Assembly: GCA_963920765.1 (NCBI GenBank)
Contig: OY987248.1
Coordinates: 18,262,539 to 18,326,538 of the forward strand
Direction: 5' to 3'
Length of the DNA stretch: 64,000 bases
Origin: Ulota crispa
Lineage: Eukaryota > Streptophyta > Bryopsida > Orthotrichales > Orthotrichaceae
Shown here: piece after piece, positions 47,701 through 60,700 of the stretch
Numbering within the stretch: the first letter of the stretch is position 1
Layout of the letters: each line of letters begins with the position of its first letter
The notes under the pieces: generated by a model
Seen by the model: only the letters and a program-made list of their open reading frames with translations
Told to the model about the DNA's origin: nothing
The model's database searches: none
Translations under genes and position numbers: made by a program

Positions 47701-50700
47701 AGAGGTGACTTAATCAGAGAACTCCACCAAGAAGCCACAGGCTTCAAAAAGTTCCTTTATCGTAGAACAATAAAGTGCAAAAAAGTCTGACATAATTCTT
47801 ACATCTGCAAAATGTAGATGGTAGTCTTCTAGTTGTTTTTCAGCCCATTGTTTAATAGGCATGAGCACGGACTGCACATACGAAAGTTCATGAGGTCCAT
47901 CAGGTCCTTCCACAAGAGCTCTTAGTCCCTTCACATAGAACCTCTCTTGGGTACTGCGCTGGCTATCAGATGAAATCCTCTTCATTTGTTGTGCCGCAAG
48001 TTGCAGCAACGCTGATTCCCCTGTCAAGACATGCTGTCGACAAGAAAACAAGTCAGTAACAAATTCCAAAATGAATGACAAAAGATGATTGACTTGAGTG
48101 CAAAAATCATTCCCTCGTTCTTATGCATCCAGAGAAGAAATTCTTGCACAATGATTATGCATGTAGGAAATCAACCACCTATAACCACAGTATCCGACTG
48201 ATACGTACTTGTCTGGATGTTTTACCTGACGAAAAAGAATCCATGTGTAACACGTGTCATGAATTGTTTGTGTGATTCCCAAAACCCGCCAGGTAGACAT
48301 CAGCATTTCCAGAATCTCTTCCGCTTCCTGTCAATGGATTGCCCAGGCAATTATGAAACAAAATGATATCTTGTTGCGCAGTCAATAAAGGGAAACAGCA
48401 CCATTCCAGCCAAATTTCCTAAATCCAGAACCAAATTACAATTACGGAAACATGAAGAGAGCCTAAAAAGATCTTGAGCTGGGAGATAACTCAATTATAT
48501 TACAAGGCAGAGAAGGAGCAGACCGCCAGAAATTTTTCATACCTCAACAAGTTGCCCTTCGTCCAAAACGTCAAACACACTCATCAGAAGCTTCTCATAG
48601 ATACGAACATTCACCGGATAACCATCTGCCCAATGGCAAACTTCTCCAGTACGGTCCCCTCTTCCAGCTCTTTCTGCTAACGCAGTAGCCACTCCCCTTA
48701 TGCCTCTCAGGCTCTCAGTGTGTTGAGCAGGACCAGCTGGTGATGGTAATGTCTGTACACGCACTCACGTTATAATTTAAAATGCTGACAGTAACACTCT
48801 CCCAAACTGAAGAGATGCAGTGAATGTTTAAAGCATATTAGGAAGCTAGAGACATCAAGAGTAACTGCGTAGAAACTGCTCTAAATCTGGGGTAAAAACT
48901 GAACCAAACTAAGGAATTTGTATTCCATTCAACTACAGACTGCCAGGTTTTGATTCAGAACCATGTGACAAATCCTTACCTCTGCTTCTTCCAATTTGGC
49001 GATCAGCCCTCTCAATTCCAACACAGAGCGATCCAATGGTTCAATCCCAACAGAAGGGTGATTTAGCAAGCCTTCCAACAGCAGATTCATCTGTAGACAA
49101 ACTGTGCATTAATATCCTATTTCATAAGGAGTACATACTCGAACACTGGTCAGCTTCAGATATGCCGATGTAAATTACGTGACTTGAAAAAGAAGAAGTC
49201 GTTCACAGGAACTCATTATGCTACTAAGATTTTCACCAAATCGAATTCAGCATGCAAAATCCAGCTTATTTTTTCTTGAAGTAATGGAATTACATTGTGA
49301 ACTAACCTGCCGTTTCGACCAACGAACATACTGTATTTTATCAGGGAAAGCGGAATGAGGTACAGCACTAAGGAGCTCCAGAGGCACAAGTAATGTGTCC
49401 ATTCTTTTCCCAACCCTTCCTGCAGAGGCGTGTAGAATTGCTTCTCTGGTGCGTCGATCAGAAGCTCCTGAAATCTGGATCACAACCCGGTTAATCATGT
49501 CATTTGAAAGAAACGGCAAGAGTCCAAAAATTCAAGTGCTCTTGGAAATTGAGAAACCACAATCAGTTGCTTCATAAGTGGCAGCAAATAATATCTACTA
49601 AACAGTGCCCAACAGGTGATAATACATAAAAGAGAGCACTTCAAAATGTTTAAAGAGAGTGAAACTTTAATAATTGCATTTGCTATTACAGAGTGGAGTC
49701 GTAAATGCATTGACTATGAGACCAGAAAAAAATTGAGTAAAACTATGCAGGTGACTAAAGATCGAAAATGATGAGAGAAATGTATTTGAAAGCACCGGGT
49801 GCACGATTTGAAGCACGTGAAAAGCAAAGCTACCATTAAGAACCTTCTTGTGCTACCATTACAATCGTATAACTACTACTGAGGAGAAGAGACAACAATG
49901 CACAAAATAGGAATACTAACCTCCATTTGTGTGCGCATAGTTTCCATAAGCCCCGCAAGTCCTGGTGCTCGTGTGGGAGCTGGTACATATTTTTCTGTCT
50001 TGTTTCTTGTAAATTTTCTTACAAGCTTCGACTTCTTCTCCTCCTTTTTCTCTTTAGCTGGTGAAATAAGACCTCTGCATGCAATTAGGCAAGGCAGTAT
50101 TATTGAAAAAATACGTGTTAGGGTGCTGAACAACCTTCCAGATGAGATTCAATATTTATATAAGCTGGATTCAATCGGCCTTCTTTAAAATCTAACGACA
50201 AGACACGCAAAAGATATGTGTCAAGACTTGCAAAAAACAGAAATGCACTTAGAAAAGGACGAGAGGCATACCCAGCAGCACCAACAGACACAAGTAGGAC
50301 TTCATAAGCCGTTTCCCTGAAATCATCATCCGATAACCCTGCAGTAGCCACATAAAACCAATTTCAATGAGATAGTGGAAACGAACCACACAGATGATAG
50401 ATGAAAGATAAAAAAGTGATTCATCGACAACTATCCAAGAGATTATTGGTTATGTCAGAAAGAAGGTGCTGTCCGAAGGGTGATACGCCGTGCAATTTAT
50501 GGATTGGAAATTCAATGTCCTTGTTAATGCATTATAATCTGGAGTGAAGTGCGTCAAGCTCATCTGATGTTAAAGCATTCTATGACTTAGTTACGTGTAT
50601 ATGCCGACTCTCAATTAAATACACGAACTAACCGAAAAATGAGATTCGGACCTCGTGTATGAAGATATGGATTGCATCTGCAGAACTTGTCTCTCAAGCT

Positions 50701-52422
50701 TCCACCACTTAATTACTTATCTCCAAAACAAGTCTCTCGCGTGGTTGCATTAAACTCATGAATAAGATTGAACCGATGAACACCTGGATTGCATGTTGTT
50801 TAGTGAGGTATCAATTCAAAATAGGATCACCTAGCCAGGCCGTACGAGCTTGGTCAGAAATACCTGTTGCAAAAGGTGGCAAATCCAACACAAAATGACT
50901 GATATCATTCAGAGCCCGCTTTGATTTCTGAGGAAGTTCATCATCCTCCTCATATTCATCCAGCTCGTCATCATTATCCACTCGCTTTGATGGTGTGGAT
51001 TGCAGAGAGAAGCTCTTCTTGAACGTCTGACCTAGAGGCGTCGTGGGTTCAAGAGACCCCTTATGAGGAGGCGGTCGTGACGGTATAGGACCAGATAAAT
51101 CAGGATTTGTGACCAAATAGTAAATCTCTCCCACTTTAGTCCCTGACTGCAAATTCGAAAGAGAAGCGTCAGAGAATGCAATCATCGTAGGACCAATGAA
51201 TGCATGAGCACCTGAAAGCCGTTTACCAATATTGGCAGAGTACTCTAGTCTTAAAAAAGAAGCAACAATGATTTTGAGATAATCGAGGATATGAATGCTG
51301 ATCCACGTGTATGAAAAAGAATTAGCAACACAACATCCTCAGAGGTCAACCGCACGGTACATCTTGGTTCTGATTCAAATATGGAGAAAGAAAATAGACT
51401 AACCGAAGGAGGCAAGTTGAGGTCATCATGATATCTTTTAATTGCCTCCGATAGATCTAATGCAGAGTCTGAACATTTAAAAACCAACATGCTCCACAAG
51501 TTTAGATGAAACCATGTCAGAAACAAATTAAAACACTAGAATAGCCATACGTCACAGTAATGAATTACAGAACAAGCTAAGCTTTGCACCAAAATGAGAG
51601 CAAAACAGCAAAGTCATCAATAAAATCTTGCTATCTACTCAATCTGAACGGCGTACAAAAAAATTCAAAATGTCACTTACTTTTATGAGCACACTCAAGA
51701 ATGTAGTCCACGCTTATTTGATCTAGATCAATATCATCGTACGAAACAGCTCCAGGGGGCATAACAACTTTCTTGATCACACTCGCAGCCAGAAGAAAGT
51801 TCAGAAGCTCCCGGCGGTCTCGACGATACCGTTGCAACAATTCCAAGTCCGTACTTCTGAATTCAAAATATCATTAGTTAGACCTAGAAACGACAGGTGC
51901 CGATAATCAAATCAATGCAACCTCTAATCCAATAAAAACCGAGAAGCAGCAATCACGCGTAGAAAACGAGGTTAGCGACATCGAGAAAATCTAATAAAAC
52001 GATATCTTCTCAATCCCTTACGCTTACAACAACCGTAATATATTCTGCGATACTTAGCTATTATATCTAATTTTCTTCCTAAAACCTAACATTTACCTTT
52101 CGTGACCTCGTTTCCTTGATAGTCTACATTACTGCTGTTAGATCATCATTTAATTCCAATAGGAGACGTCTCCTTCGAGAAAATCTAATAAAACACTATC
52201 TTCTCAATCCCTTACAACCGTAGTATATTCTGCGATACTCTCGTCTTAAGCTATTATATCTAATTTTCTTCCTAAAACCTAACATTAACCTTTCGTGACC
52301 TCATTTCCTTGATAGTCTACATGTACTGCTATTAGATCATCATTTAGTTTCAATATGAGAGGTCGAGCAATGCTATGCAAAAGAAATGGAGGAGGCAAGA
52401 ACTAATGTACTCACCCGTCCAT
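41754..52422 (-). CDS. PATROL1: PATROL1 orthologue, DUF810/MUN-domain trafficking protein
   Basis: Twenty-six coding exons (transcription order): 52415-52422, 51681-51856, 51404-51468, 50864-51146, 50272-50338, 49921-50074, 49307-49474, 48980-49090, 48543-48752, 48226-48327, 47803-48033, 47461-47541, 47014-47106, 46113-46292, 45861-46019, 45596-45688, 45251-45322, 44929-45046, 44225-44406, 43802-43904, 43262-43396, 42943-43049, 42698-42775, 42324-42419, 42102-42197, 41754-41939. Together they give 1117 codons plus TGA (Arabidopsis PATROL1 is about 1,100), all GT-AG and in frame. The start exon codes only Met-Asp-Gly; an in-frame TAG lies just upstream. Hallmarks: SVIKKVVMPPGAVSYDDIDL, GKRMDTLLVPLELL, GDRTGEVCHWADGYPVNVR, STWRVLGITQTIHDTCYTW, LPAADSLEQYLMELI, RHGGSIVEVFRIVEE, AEGDGLPKGVVENAA and LLRVLCHRIDPVASKFLK. 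An acidic disordered segment (DDELDEYEEDDELP) precedes the MUN region. In Arabidopsis the protein helps deliver the plasma-membrane proton pump and affects stomatal movement. No missing domain was seen. Confidence 0.97.
51983..52370. repeat. Tandem duplication in PATROL1 intron 1
   Basis: Two direct copies of about 195 bp, meeting near 52180: GAAAATCTAATAAAAC starts each, and ATCTAATTTTCTTCCTAAAA, CTTTCGTGACCTC and TTCCTTGATAGTCTACAT occur in both. The copies differ by small changes and short gaps. It lies within intron 1 (51857-52414). Confidence 0.85.
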
Positions 52423-53004
52423 GGCGCTCCACTAGAACTAGTTTCCGCGAGAAAGCTGGAAAGAATAAGATCGGACGACTTCGAAAGCTGCGTCCTCGTT
52501 TTGAAGCCTCCAATCCGGCTCACTTCACCAATTTGGAAGCGGAAACTTGCGCCGTGTCCGGGAATTCGACGCAAAGATGCGAAGCGTGGTGCGGAATTGG
52601 GAAGAACAGTGCATTGCAGCGATCGCGGGATTCCTAATGGTCACGAACGCCAGAGGAGAGGAGCACCATTTTGCAAACGTTCGGGTGTGGGGGAGACGAG
52701 CAGGGTTGAATGGGAACCGGCATTTCATCCGGGTTTTCCGTCGCTCTCCATCCCGAGGGGAACGGATTCCTTGTTGGACAGAACCAGGACGAATGAATGA
52801 TTTGCACGGAGAAGCGGCCTCCGTCACTGTCTAGTAGTCTGACCAATTACGAATTCGTGGTATCTATGACCGTGATGCCTATGACCATCGAGTTGCTCTG
52901 TTCGAGATGATGGTCCTAACGTACCTTCAATCCCCAAATCAACGGGGGACTTTTCAGGGACATAACTTACAAGATTTATAAACTTCTGACGCTTTCTGTG
53001 AACT
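52423..53004 (-). promoter_or_regulatory. 5' leader and promoter region of PATROL1
   Basis: GC-richer than the intergenic DNA up to about 52830, consistent with a 5' untranslated leader and core promoter of the minus-strand gene. Open frames on both strands across 52375-52846 are put down to this base composition. No TATA box was assigned with confidence. Confidence 0.5.
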
Positions 53005-53334
53005 AAAGTAGGAGGCTCATAAATGGACCATCTCAAAGCTGAAACTGAATTTTGAGGAGGTGAGAATTTTTGAAATAATTTTCAGTAAATTTTCCTTGAA
53101 AGACAAGAGGAATTAACATCTAATCCAAGTTGTTTCATATTTTTTTGGAGCTTTGTGGAATTAGTTATGAAAATTTGAAAGCGAAAGGTCATAAGGCTCT
53201 AAAATGGACCACTTCCTCAAATGTACGCAACCTGTACATTGTTGAAGGGTTATGAAAAACAACGTATACATGTAAAGTATGTTTGAGGAGGTGGCCCATT
53301 TTAGAGCTTGGTCCGAATTAGAGCCTCCTACCTT
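53005..53334 (+). mobile_element. Family G element, copy 2 (about 330 bp)
   Basis: Left end AAAGTAGGAGGCTCATAAAT; right end TTAGAGCCTCCTACCTTA. The interior matches 27614-27968 (TTGAAAGACAAGAGGAATT, GGAATTAGTTATGAAAAT). It lies just upstream of PATROL1. Confidence 0.7.
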
Positions 53335-53446
53335 AACCCCCTCGTTGTCCCTTGCCTGGATGAATGGGATCGCAAGGCTCTGTCCATTGCACATCCACAT
53401 TTTTAGGTCATGGTGGAAAAACTTTGTAATTCCTAGGTAAAAGTAA

Positions 53447-53876
53447 GGGAAAATTACAAGTAGGGGCATGGAAACGTAAAATATTACATATAGGAGCGTA
53501 CTTTCAAAATAATTACTAATAGGGGCACGATTTCAAAAAAAATGATTTTTTGTCAAAAAATTTGGGTTGGACATTGCTTGATTTAGACACATCACATTAA
53601 ATGTTAGGTAATTTCTAAAAAACTTAAAGGTCTCTCCAAATCAAGCTTAAATAAAGAAACTTTAGTAAAGGGGATGGTTATTTTTGGGTGTTTAAAAAAA
53701 ATTGGAAGTTAGCTAACATTTGATGTGATGTATCTAAATCAACCAATGTCCATACCAAACAAATTTTACAAAAAATCACAATTTTTTTGAAATTGTGCCC
53801 CTATTTATAATTATTTTAAAACTATGCCCCTATCTATAATATTTTTTGTTTTCATGCCCCTATTTGTAATTCCCCT
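53447..53876. mobile_element. 430-bp foldback element
   Basis: Left arm: GGGAAAATTACAAGTAGGGG, then GGGGCACGATTTCAAAAAAA. The right arm is the inverse, ending CCCCTATTTGTAATTCCCC. Arms are about 190 bp with a short centre. Non-coding. Confidence 0.75.
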
Positions 53877-54224
53877 AAAACTAATAATTTGTCCACTATT
53901 TTTGTAGTATTCAATTATAGACTCCCTTTGGATTCTAGACTAAATCAAGGTTTTTGAATCCAAATATAAAGTCAAAATTTTCAAATTTAATTTCCCAATG
54001 GTCAATTTCCATATTAAATATGAAAAAGTAAAGCTATTTTGCCCTAGATTCACAAAGTCCTAAAATAGTTAACTAAGCTTCCGACCCCATTCATCCAAGA
54101 AAAGGGCAATGGGGGAGTCAGTTCACCATGGCCAACCTTGATTTTTTTAAATTACATTTTACATACCTTTCCTACCAGACTTTACTAGCAGCTCCAGTAG
54201 TAATCTACAAAATCTTTATAAATC

Positions 54225-54566
54225 TTAACCCCTCAAGGCCCAAGGGGACCAAAACTGTCTTTCCTTGTTTGTAATTTAGGATGCCTAGTATCCTTAATTT
54301 TAGATTTGAGATGTGAAAAGAGGATTGAAAGACTTCAAATCACTTTCATAGTTTTAACACCCTCTAGATCAAATTTTATAATCTTTCAATCCATAAGAAA
54401 TGTTGTTGTGTTTTCTTTTAATATGCAATCTCTAACATATCTAGTTTGAATTTGTACGGTTACAATTTTTTTAAATTTGATGCAACTTACCAAAATGTTG
54501 ACATTTTGTTCATCCAAGAACAAATTTTGAGATACTTAGGAAAGAACATGGGGCTTGAGGGGTTAA
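54225..54566 (+). mobile_element. TTAA element, family A copy 3, shortened (342 bp)
   Basis: Begins TTAACCCCTCAAGGCCCA and ends GGGCTTGAGGGGTTAA. The right part (ATTGTTGTGTTTTC-like, ATCTCTAACATATCTAG, TTTGTACGGTTACAA) follows family A copy 1, but about half the element is absent. Confidence 0.75.
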
Positions 54567-55682
54567 TCAAAAGTATCATAAAAGGGAGGAAAAGGCAAGA
54601 TTAATCCTCGGCATTGAAACAATAAATCCTTACATATTTGAAACAGTGTCCTGAAATAGCATACATACTGCATAGGAGAAGTTTTTTTAGAGTAGAATAT
54701 TCTATTGTCCTAATATTGGGCACTGCATACAAATAAACTCATTGGATTGAAAAGAAATAGCTCAAAACAAATGTAAAATAGAAAATAAAGTTTTTTCTTA
54801 AGAAGATCAACATGAAAAAAATAAGGTACATTATAGGGATCAAAGCAATGGTATATTGTTTCTTTGTTAAAAATTACAAGATGACTTACTTTCACCATTT
54901 TCAATTCTATTGTTGTTCAACGCATTGTTGCATCACTATGATGGTAAATTGTAAGCTTCACATCAAGCTATAAGATGATGGTATTAGCATTAGCTAATGG
55001 GTGTTAATTGCTTCAATCATATGTATCCTATCATGATTAAAAAAATCCCACTTCAAATATGCCAATGTGTTGTATGTGATTGCATCACTTTACACTTATG
55101 ACTACATTGAAATATTAAAAATGATATTAAAAAACCTAAGTAGGTCTTACATTACAATTGAGAGGAAAATGACAACAGATAATTGTATCTTAGATAATTA
55201 GTATTATGAAACTTTTAAGTTATTTGGAAGACAATGGGTTGTAGATTTGACTTCTTTAGGTGCGGAATAAAGGTTATAATACATGATCATCAAAATACAA
55301 AAATTAGTTATTGTGTTGTTCAGCCTTTTATTTAAATTTGGTTGATTTTTTGACATGTATATGGCAAACACACTAATACAATATAATACAACAATTACAT
55401 AAATGGTAAAGTAGGAATATTTAGGATTTCAATATCGGTCTATGATGTAGGATTAGTAATTTAATTTTCATCATGCATGTAGTTGGATTGTTTGAAGGGC
55501 AATGAACAAAGCTTTCAAGAAAATTTAGAGAGTAAAATTCAATATAATATGAAGATCTTAAGCATCCAATAATCTTTTGTTATTTCTTAGAAAAAATGAT
55601 TTCTAATTTTGATGAAACAACACCACACATCATTATAATGTTGTTTGAATGCTATAAAAAAAGCAACATGAATATTTTGTTC
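54567..55682. other. AT-rich intergenic DNA
   Basis: No gene or repeat end recognised. Confidence 0.5.
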
Positions 55683-56336
55683 TTAACCCCTAAATACCCA
55701 AGGCTTTTTTTGAGTTTTTAGGAATTTGCTCTAAACTAAACAAAAAGTCAACATTTTGATAAGTTGTATTAATTTTTTTAAAATTATAATTGTACAAATT
55801 CAAACTAGATATGTTAGATATCACATAGGAAAAGAAAACACAACAATATCACTTCTGGATTGAAAGATTATAATGTTTGATCAAGAGGGTGTTTAAACTA
55901 TAAAAATGACTTCAAGTCTTTCAATCCTCTTTTCACATGTCAAATCTAAAATGTTAGTCACCAAAAAAATATGAGGTTAAAGGACATAACATACATAACT
56001 CCAATCCATTTACAAATTTTCAAAATGTCTTTTACAATTTTTCAAAATAAGTTTCTAGTGTGATTTTTTCTCCAAGATTTAGTGTATTTGAGGCTCATTT
56101 TCATGAGATCTCAACACTAAAAAATTCAAGATTGCAATGGACACCCTTGCACAAAATCTTGAATAAAAAAATCACAATCAATAATTTTTAAAATCAAATT
56201 TTTGATACTAAAACCAAACTTCAAAAAAAATAATTCTAAACTACTAAATACTAAAAATAGCAGCCTAGTTAGGTTCTATTGAACTTCAAAATATTTTCGA
56301 CACCAAAATGTGGTACCTTAGGCATTTAGAGGTTAA
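55683..56336 (-). mobile_element. TTAA element, family A copy 4 (654 bp)
   Basis: Begins TTAACCCCTAAATACCCA and ends AGGCATTTAGAGGTTAA. In reverse it aligns along its full length with 1878-2532, and it is uninterrupted where copy 2 carries insertions. Confidence 0.8.
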
Positions 56337-56976
56337 TGGTAAAGTACCCAAACACAATCTCTAAAAACGAGCAATTGACTTTGCATCTTTAATTCTACTG
56401 TCTTAAATATCAATTTCTTGCCACATGGTCCTTCAAGCATTTTTAAGTATGGAATTTAATGAGCATTTTGAATATAAACCAATATATGTATTTATAGGTG
56501 CACTGATTATTTAAACTTACAAACAACTTTTTTGCTTAACTATTGTTGATAATTTTAGTTTGATTTTATTTAGATGAAGTTAGATTATTTGCTATTGTAG
56601 AGCATATACCAAAATCCATGAAATAATATTGCAATTTGCTATCTCGGGTAGAAAAGAATTTGATTTGGTCGCTCCTTTTTCTTTTGTTGATTTCATACAT
56701 AACTATTAATCAACTAAAAGTCTCTTAATTATAAAGTCCTTTAACAAAATCTTGGTGGTGACTAAATTTTCATATGAATGATTTATTGGGTAAATTTAGA
56801 CCAGTTAACTTGAATAAATCTACGCAGTATGTTACTTACAAATTTAAATACGCAATTCAAATTTATATCATGAGAAAATTAATTTGATCATTTGGTTTTT
56901 AACAAGGCTTGTATTAGCTATTTCATACTAAAATAAAGAATCCTCTTGCCATTAATACTAGAGGAATATGAGATAT
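56337..56976. other. AT-rich intergenic DNA
   Basis: No gene or repeat end recognised. Confidence 0.5.
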
Positions 56977-57690
56977 AAGGTAGCAGCATCCATAAGCGTT
57001 GCGTCCCCATGCCCGTCACTTAACACTAGCAGGGTTAATTAATAAAACAACAAATGGTTGTGGGTGATTGAGTGATGGTTATGGGTGATGAAGTGATGGT
57101 TGTGGGTGACTAGCATGAGGTTTTGAGTATCCATCTCACTATCTAAGAACTAACAAGCCTTGTTTTTAGCATCTCTTACACATGGTTTCTACAGTTTCAG
57201 TGATTTTGGACTTTGAAAAATCTTTGTGAACATATGCTTGCAGTTGGAACCTTGAAATTGATGCCAAAGTTTTTGGTTTCCATTTCCTAAATTAAAGTAG
57301 GCGCACCCATAAGCGTGGAAATAAGGGTTTTGGAGTAGGTAAAACAATTGACTAACTTTGAAAAAAATACTGTATGTTAGGGAATGGAAACCAAAAATAT
57401 TGGCTTAAATTTCAAGGTTCCAACTGCAAGCATTTGTTCACAAAGATTTTTCAAAGTCCAAAATCACTGAAATTGTAAGAACCATGTGTAAGAGATGCTA
57501 AAAACAAGGCTTGTTAGTTCTTAGATAGTGAGATGGATACTCAAAACCTCATGCTAGTCACGCACAACCATCACTTCATCACCCATAACCATCACTCACT
57601 CACCCACAGCCATTTGTTTTTTTTTTATTAACCTTGCTAGTGTTAGGTGACAAGCATGGGGACGCAACGCTTATGGATGCTGCTACCTTA
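56977..57690. mobile_element. Family F-related large palindrome
   Basis: Left end AAGGTAGCAGCATCCATAAG, right end CTTATGGATGCTGCTACCTT (perfect 20-bp inverted ends). Arms of about 315 bp (56977-57291 and about 57372-57690) hold repeated GGTTRTGGGTGA units. A second palindrome (57294-57771) interleaves with it. Confidence 0.8.
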
Positions 57691-57771
57691 TAGTATTTTT
57701 TTCAAAGTTAGTCAATTGTTCTACCTACTCCAAAACCCTTATTTCCACGCTTATGGGTGCGCCTACCTTAT
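57294..57771. mobile_element. Second, interleaved inverted-repeat element
   Basis: The left arm of about 68 bp (AAAGTAGGCGCACCCATAAG ... CAATTGACTAACTTTG) is repeated inverted at 57703-57771. The ends resemble family F (AAGGTAGCAGCACCCATAA), so this looks like a relative. Its right arm lies outside the first palindrome and its left arm inside. Confidence 0.75.
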
Positions 57772-60700
57772 CTTAAATGTCCTACACAATTAAGAAAATT
57801 TCCATTGTTGAATTTTGGAATTAGAACTATTAAACAGAAGGATTATAAATTTTTTCAGCTATGTCACACTTCAAATAAAAAGTTGTCAAAGTCGCAAATC
57901 ACGGATTTAGAAGCTTTTAGCTACAAAACTAATCAAATAACTGTGCATTATTTAAGAAACTACAAAATTGAAGTTTGAAAATGATTTCATTACAATTACA
58001 TGTGTTAGTATTTAAATTTTATAATTGAAGGAGGTAAATAGATGAACAGTAATTTTTTTTTCAAATTGTAATTAATCTTAAATACCTCTAACAATTGGAC
58101 ATTGTAAAGTTAACTATTTTTGCTTGCAACTTGTCAAACTCTAGTAATCATCATATAGAATTTAGTAATATATATACATGTCAGATACATATGCATATAT
58201 TCAATGAAAGTGCTTCATAAATATACTACTTAAAATAGTGTAGTAGCTACAAGAAACACCATATTTGTTATGATGAGAGTTTTCTAGTGAAATGAGAGGT
58301 AATTTAAAGGAAATACGTTTTAGGTCAATTCGACAAAAGGTTTTAGGTCAATTCCTAAATTGACATAAAACCATTTGACCTAAAATTAAAATGTTTTATG
58401 TCAATTCAGCTTGATTCGAGTTGCAAAACTCTCATTTTAATGGAAATTGGTGATTTTGGTCAATATCAACATGGTTGTATTGAGAGGTTCCCATTCTTGA
58501 TTATAACAAATATGGTGTTAACATGGTCTTTTGGCAATATCAATATATAGTTGCTTTAATGTTAATATGATTACAAATTCTTTTGTGATTAAGTAGGAAT
58601 GCAATGATACACTCCTCCTTTTTTCATGAATTTAGTTGAACACACAATCACTATTTTCTATACCATCAATCACCTAAGAGTTGATTTCCTAGGAATCATA
58701 GGTTACATACATTTTTGACTGTTCAATTTAGAAATATCTACCACTTTGTAATGTAGATGCTTTTTGGAGTACAAAACCATTTGTTTCACCATATACACAA
58801 GTAGTATTTGTACAAACAACAATCATAAATACATTGATTGCTATCACTCAATTGCAAACTAAGATACTTTACTGAAAGAATCTAATTATTTCAAATTAAA
58901 ATATTGCTTCAAAAATCACAAAAAAGTTCAAGAAACTTTTGAGAACAAGTTTAATTTTAGCCTCCAAAAGACAAAGTCAAAATTGTTGGCCATAGTTAAT
59001 TTTGAGCATGCCCTAGAAATGTGATAGTCAAATTTGTAGAAATTTGGATTATACATGTATTTCAACATTAGTTTCAAGTTTGGGTAACCCAAGTCATGGC
59101 ACAAGTTGTATTCAAAAATCATTAAAAACAAACAAATAGAGGAAATATGGGCAATGAACTAATGTTAGGGCAAACTTGCCTATCTTAATATTAACAAGTT
59201 TAATAGTGAAATAATGAATTTTTAATAGATGCTTCAAAAGCAAGAAATGAGAGAAAGGTCAAGGAAATAAATGTCTATTCCAATTAACAAGTAATGGGCA
59301 CCAATGTTGTATTTTGAAGGGTGGGTTCAACTTTCATATATGTGGAAATTTTAATTGTCCTTTACGTTTTTAAGGGTGTCAAACTAATAGGCCTCCCAAA
59401 AAGTGGGCTAGCCATGAGCAAAGAATGATTGATTTTTTTTGAAGTATTGAAAATGGTTTTTTAATTAAAATTCCTTCAAAATCCAATGAACCAACAACAT
59501 ATGTTTGAAGCTTCAAACAAAAACATACACACTTGTGAAATTTATAAAATCTATCAACATGTAGGTATAAATAATATATCATGATCAATCTCAATCTATG
59601 TGCTACTCAACCACTTTGCAATGCTTCATGCATCTCCAAATATAAAAATGCTAGACCAACTCATAGCTTCAAATCCATTTAAAAAAAAAAATGCCTTAAA
59701 AGTGCATCCAATGTTCTAAGCCTTGGTGCTCACTACAAATTTGTCTCAAGTATGGAGTGCTGTTCAAATGCTTGGCTTCAACATTAGATAGATGGACAAT
59801 TGGTGAGTTTCCTTAAAAGCAACTACATTGATTGTTGGGGCTCATGAGCTCAAGCCTTAAAAGTTGGATTAGAAGTAGATGTATAATACAAGTTGCTCTT
59901 ATGCTTTGGCAGCTTAGCTTTTGGACCTCTAAGGCTCTAATTGTGTAAAACCCCAAAGTCTCTTTTTTTTTTGCTGGTATCCATGTGTTATTTATATATA
60001 TATATATATACACACACATACATACATACATTGTTGCATATCAACTTTTGGCCCATAGTTGCCATAGTTGCCCACTTCTACACCATGTTCTCAACAACCT
60101 TGAATTAAAGGTATTGAAATTGACGCCCTAGGTAACCTTTCAATTGACTTTCAAATTTTAGGCTAGCCTTTAAGTGCAAGGTCACATGTTTCTTCACCCT
60201 TTGCCATTGCAAGGTCAATATGTTTTTTGTGCTTCATTTGAAAGGCATTTAATTCTACCTCCCTTCATTTAGAGGCTTTTTGCAATGTCAAGGGTATGAC
60301 AACTTTCAAAATCTAGAACTGGTGAGCATCCTTTACATATACTTTATGAAAAATAAAACTTAGAATAGTGAATTTTTTAAATAATTTTCATTAGAAGAAA
60401 AATATGACTTAAATGACTGATTCACAACAACTGCAAATGTTCTAAACAATTGTAAATATATCATTATATAGTTATTTAGGACAAATTGCAATTGTTGTGA
60501 GTTAGTCTTGTAAGACACATTTTTTCTTCTAGAGTTTGTACATATGACTTTTCTCTATCATAACTTGCACATTATGAAATGTTTTACATATACTCTTAAC
60601 TTATCTATGCAACATAATTCCATGAATTAACAAACGTAAAAAAACACATAGTTTTAACTTAGAACTTGTCAAGTTACTCTCAATTAAAGAATGCCCAAAA

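Noticed and set aside
52375-52846. Several overlapping open frames on both strands, up to 141 codons
   Set aside because: They overlap the PATROL1 start exon and its GC-rich leader. No recognisable domain, and GC-rich DNA lacks stop codons by chance.
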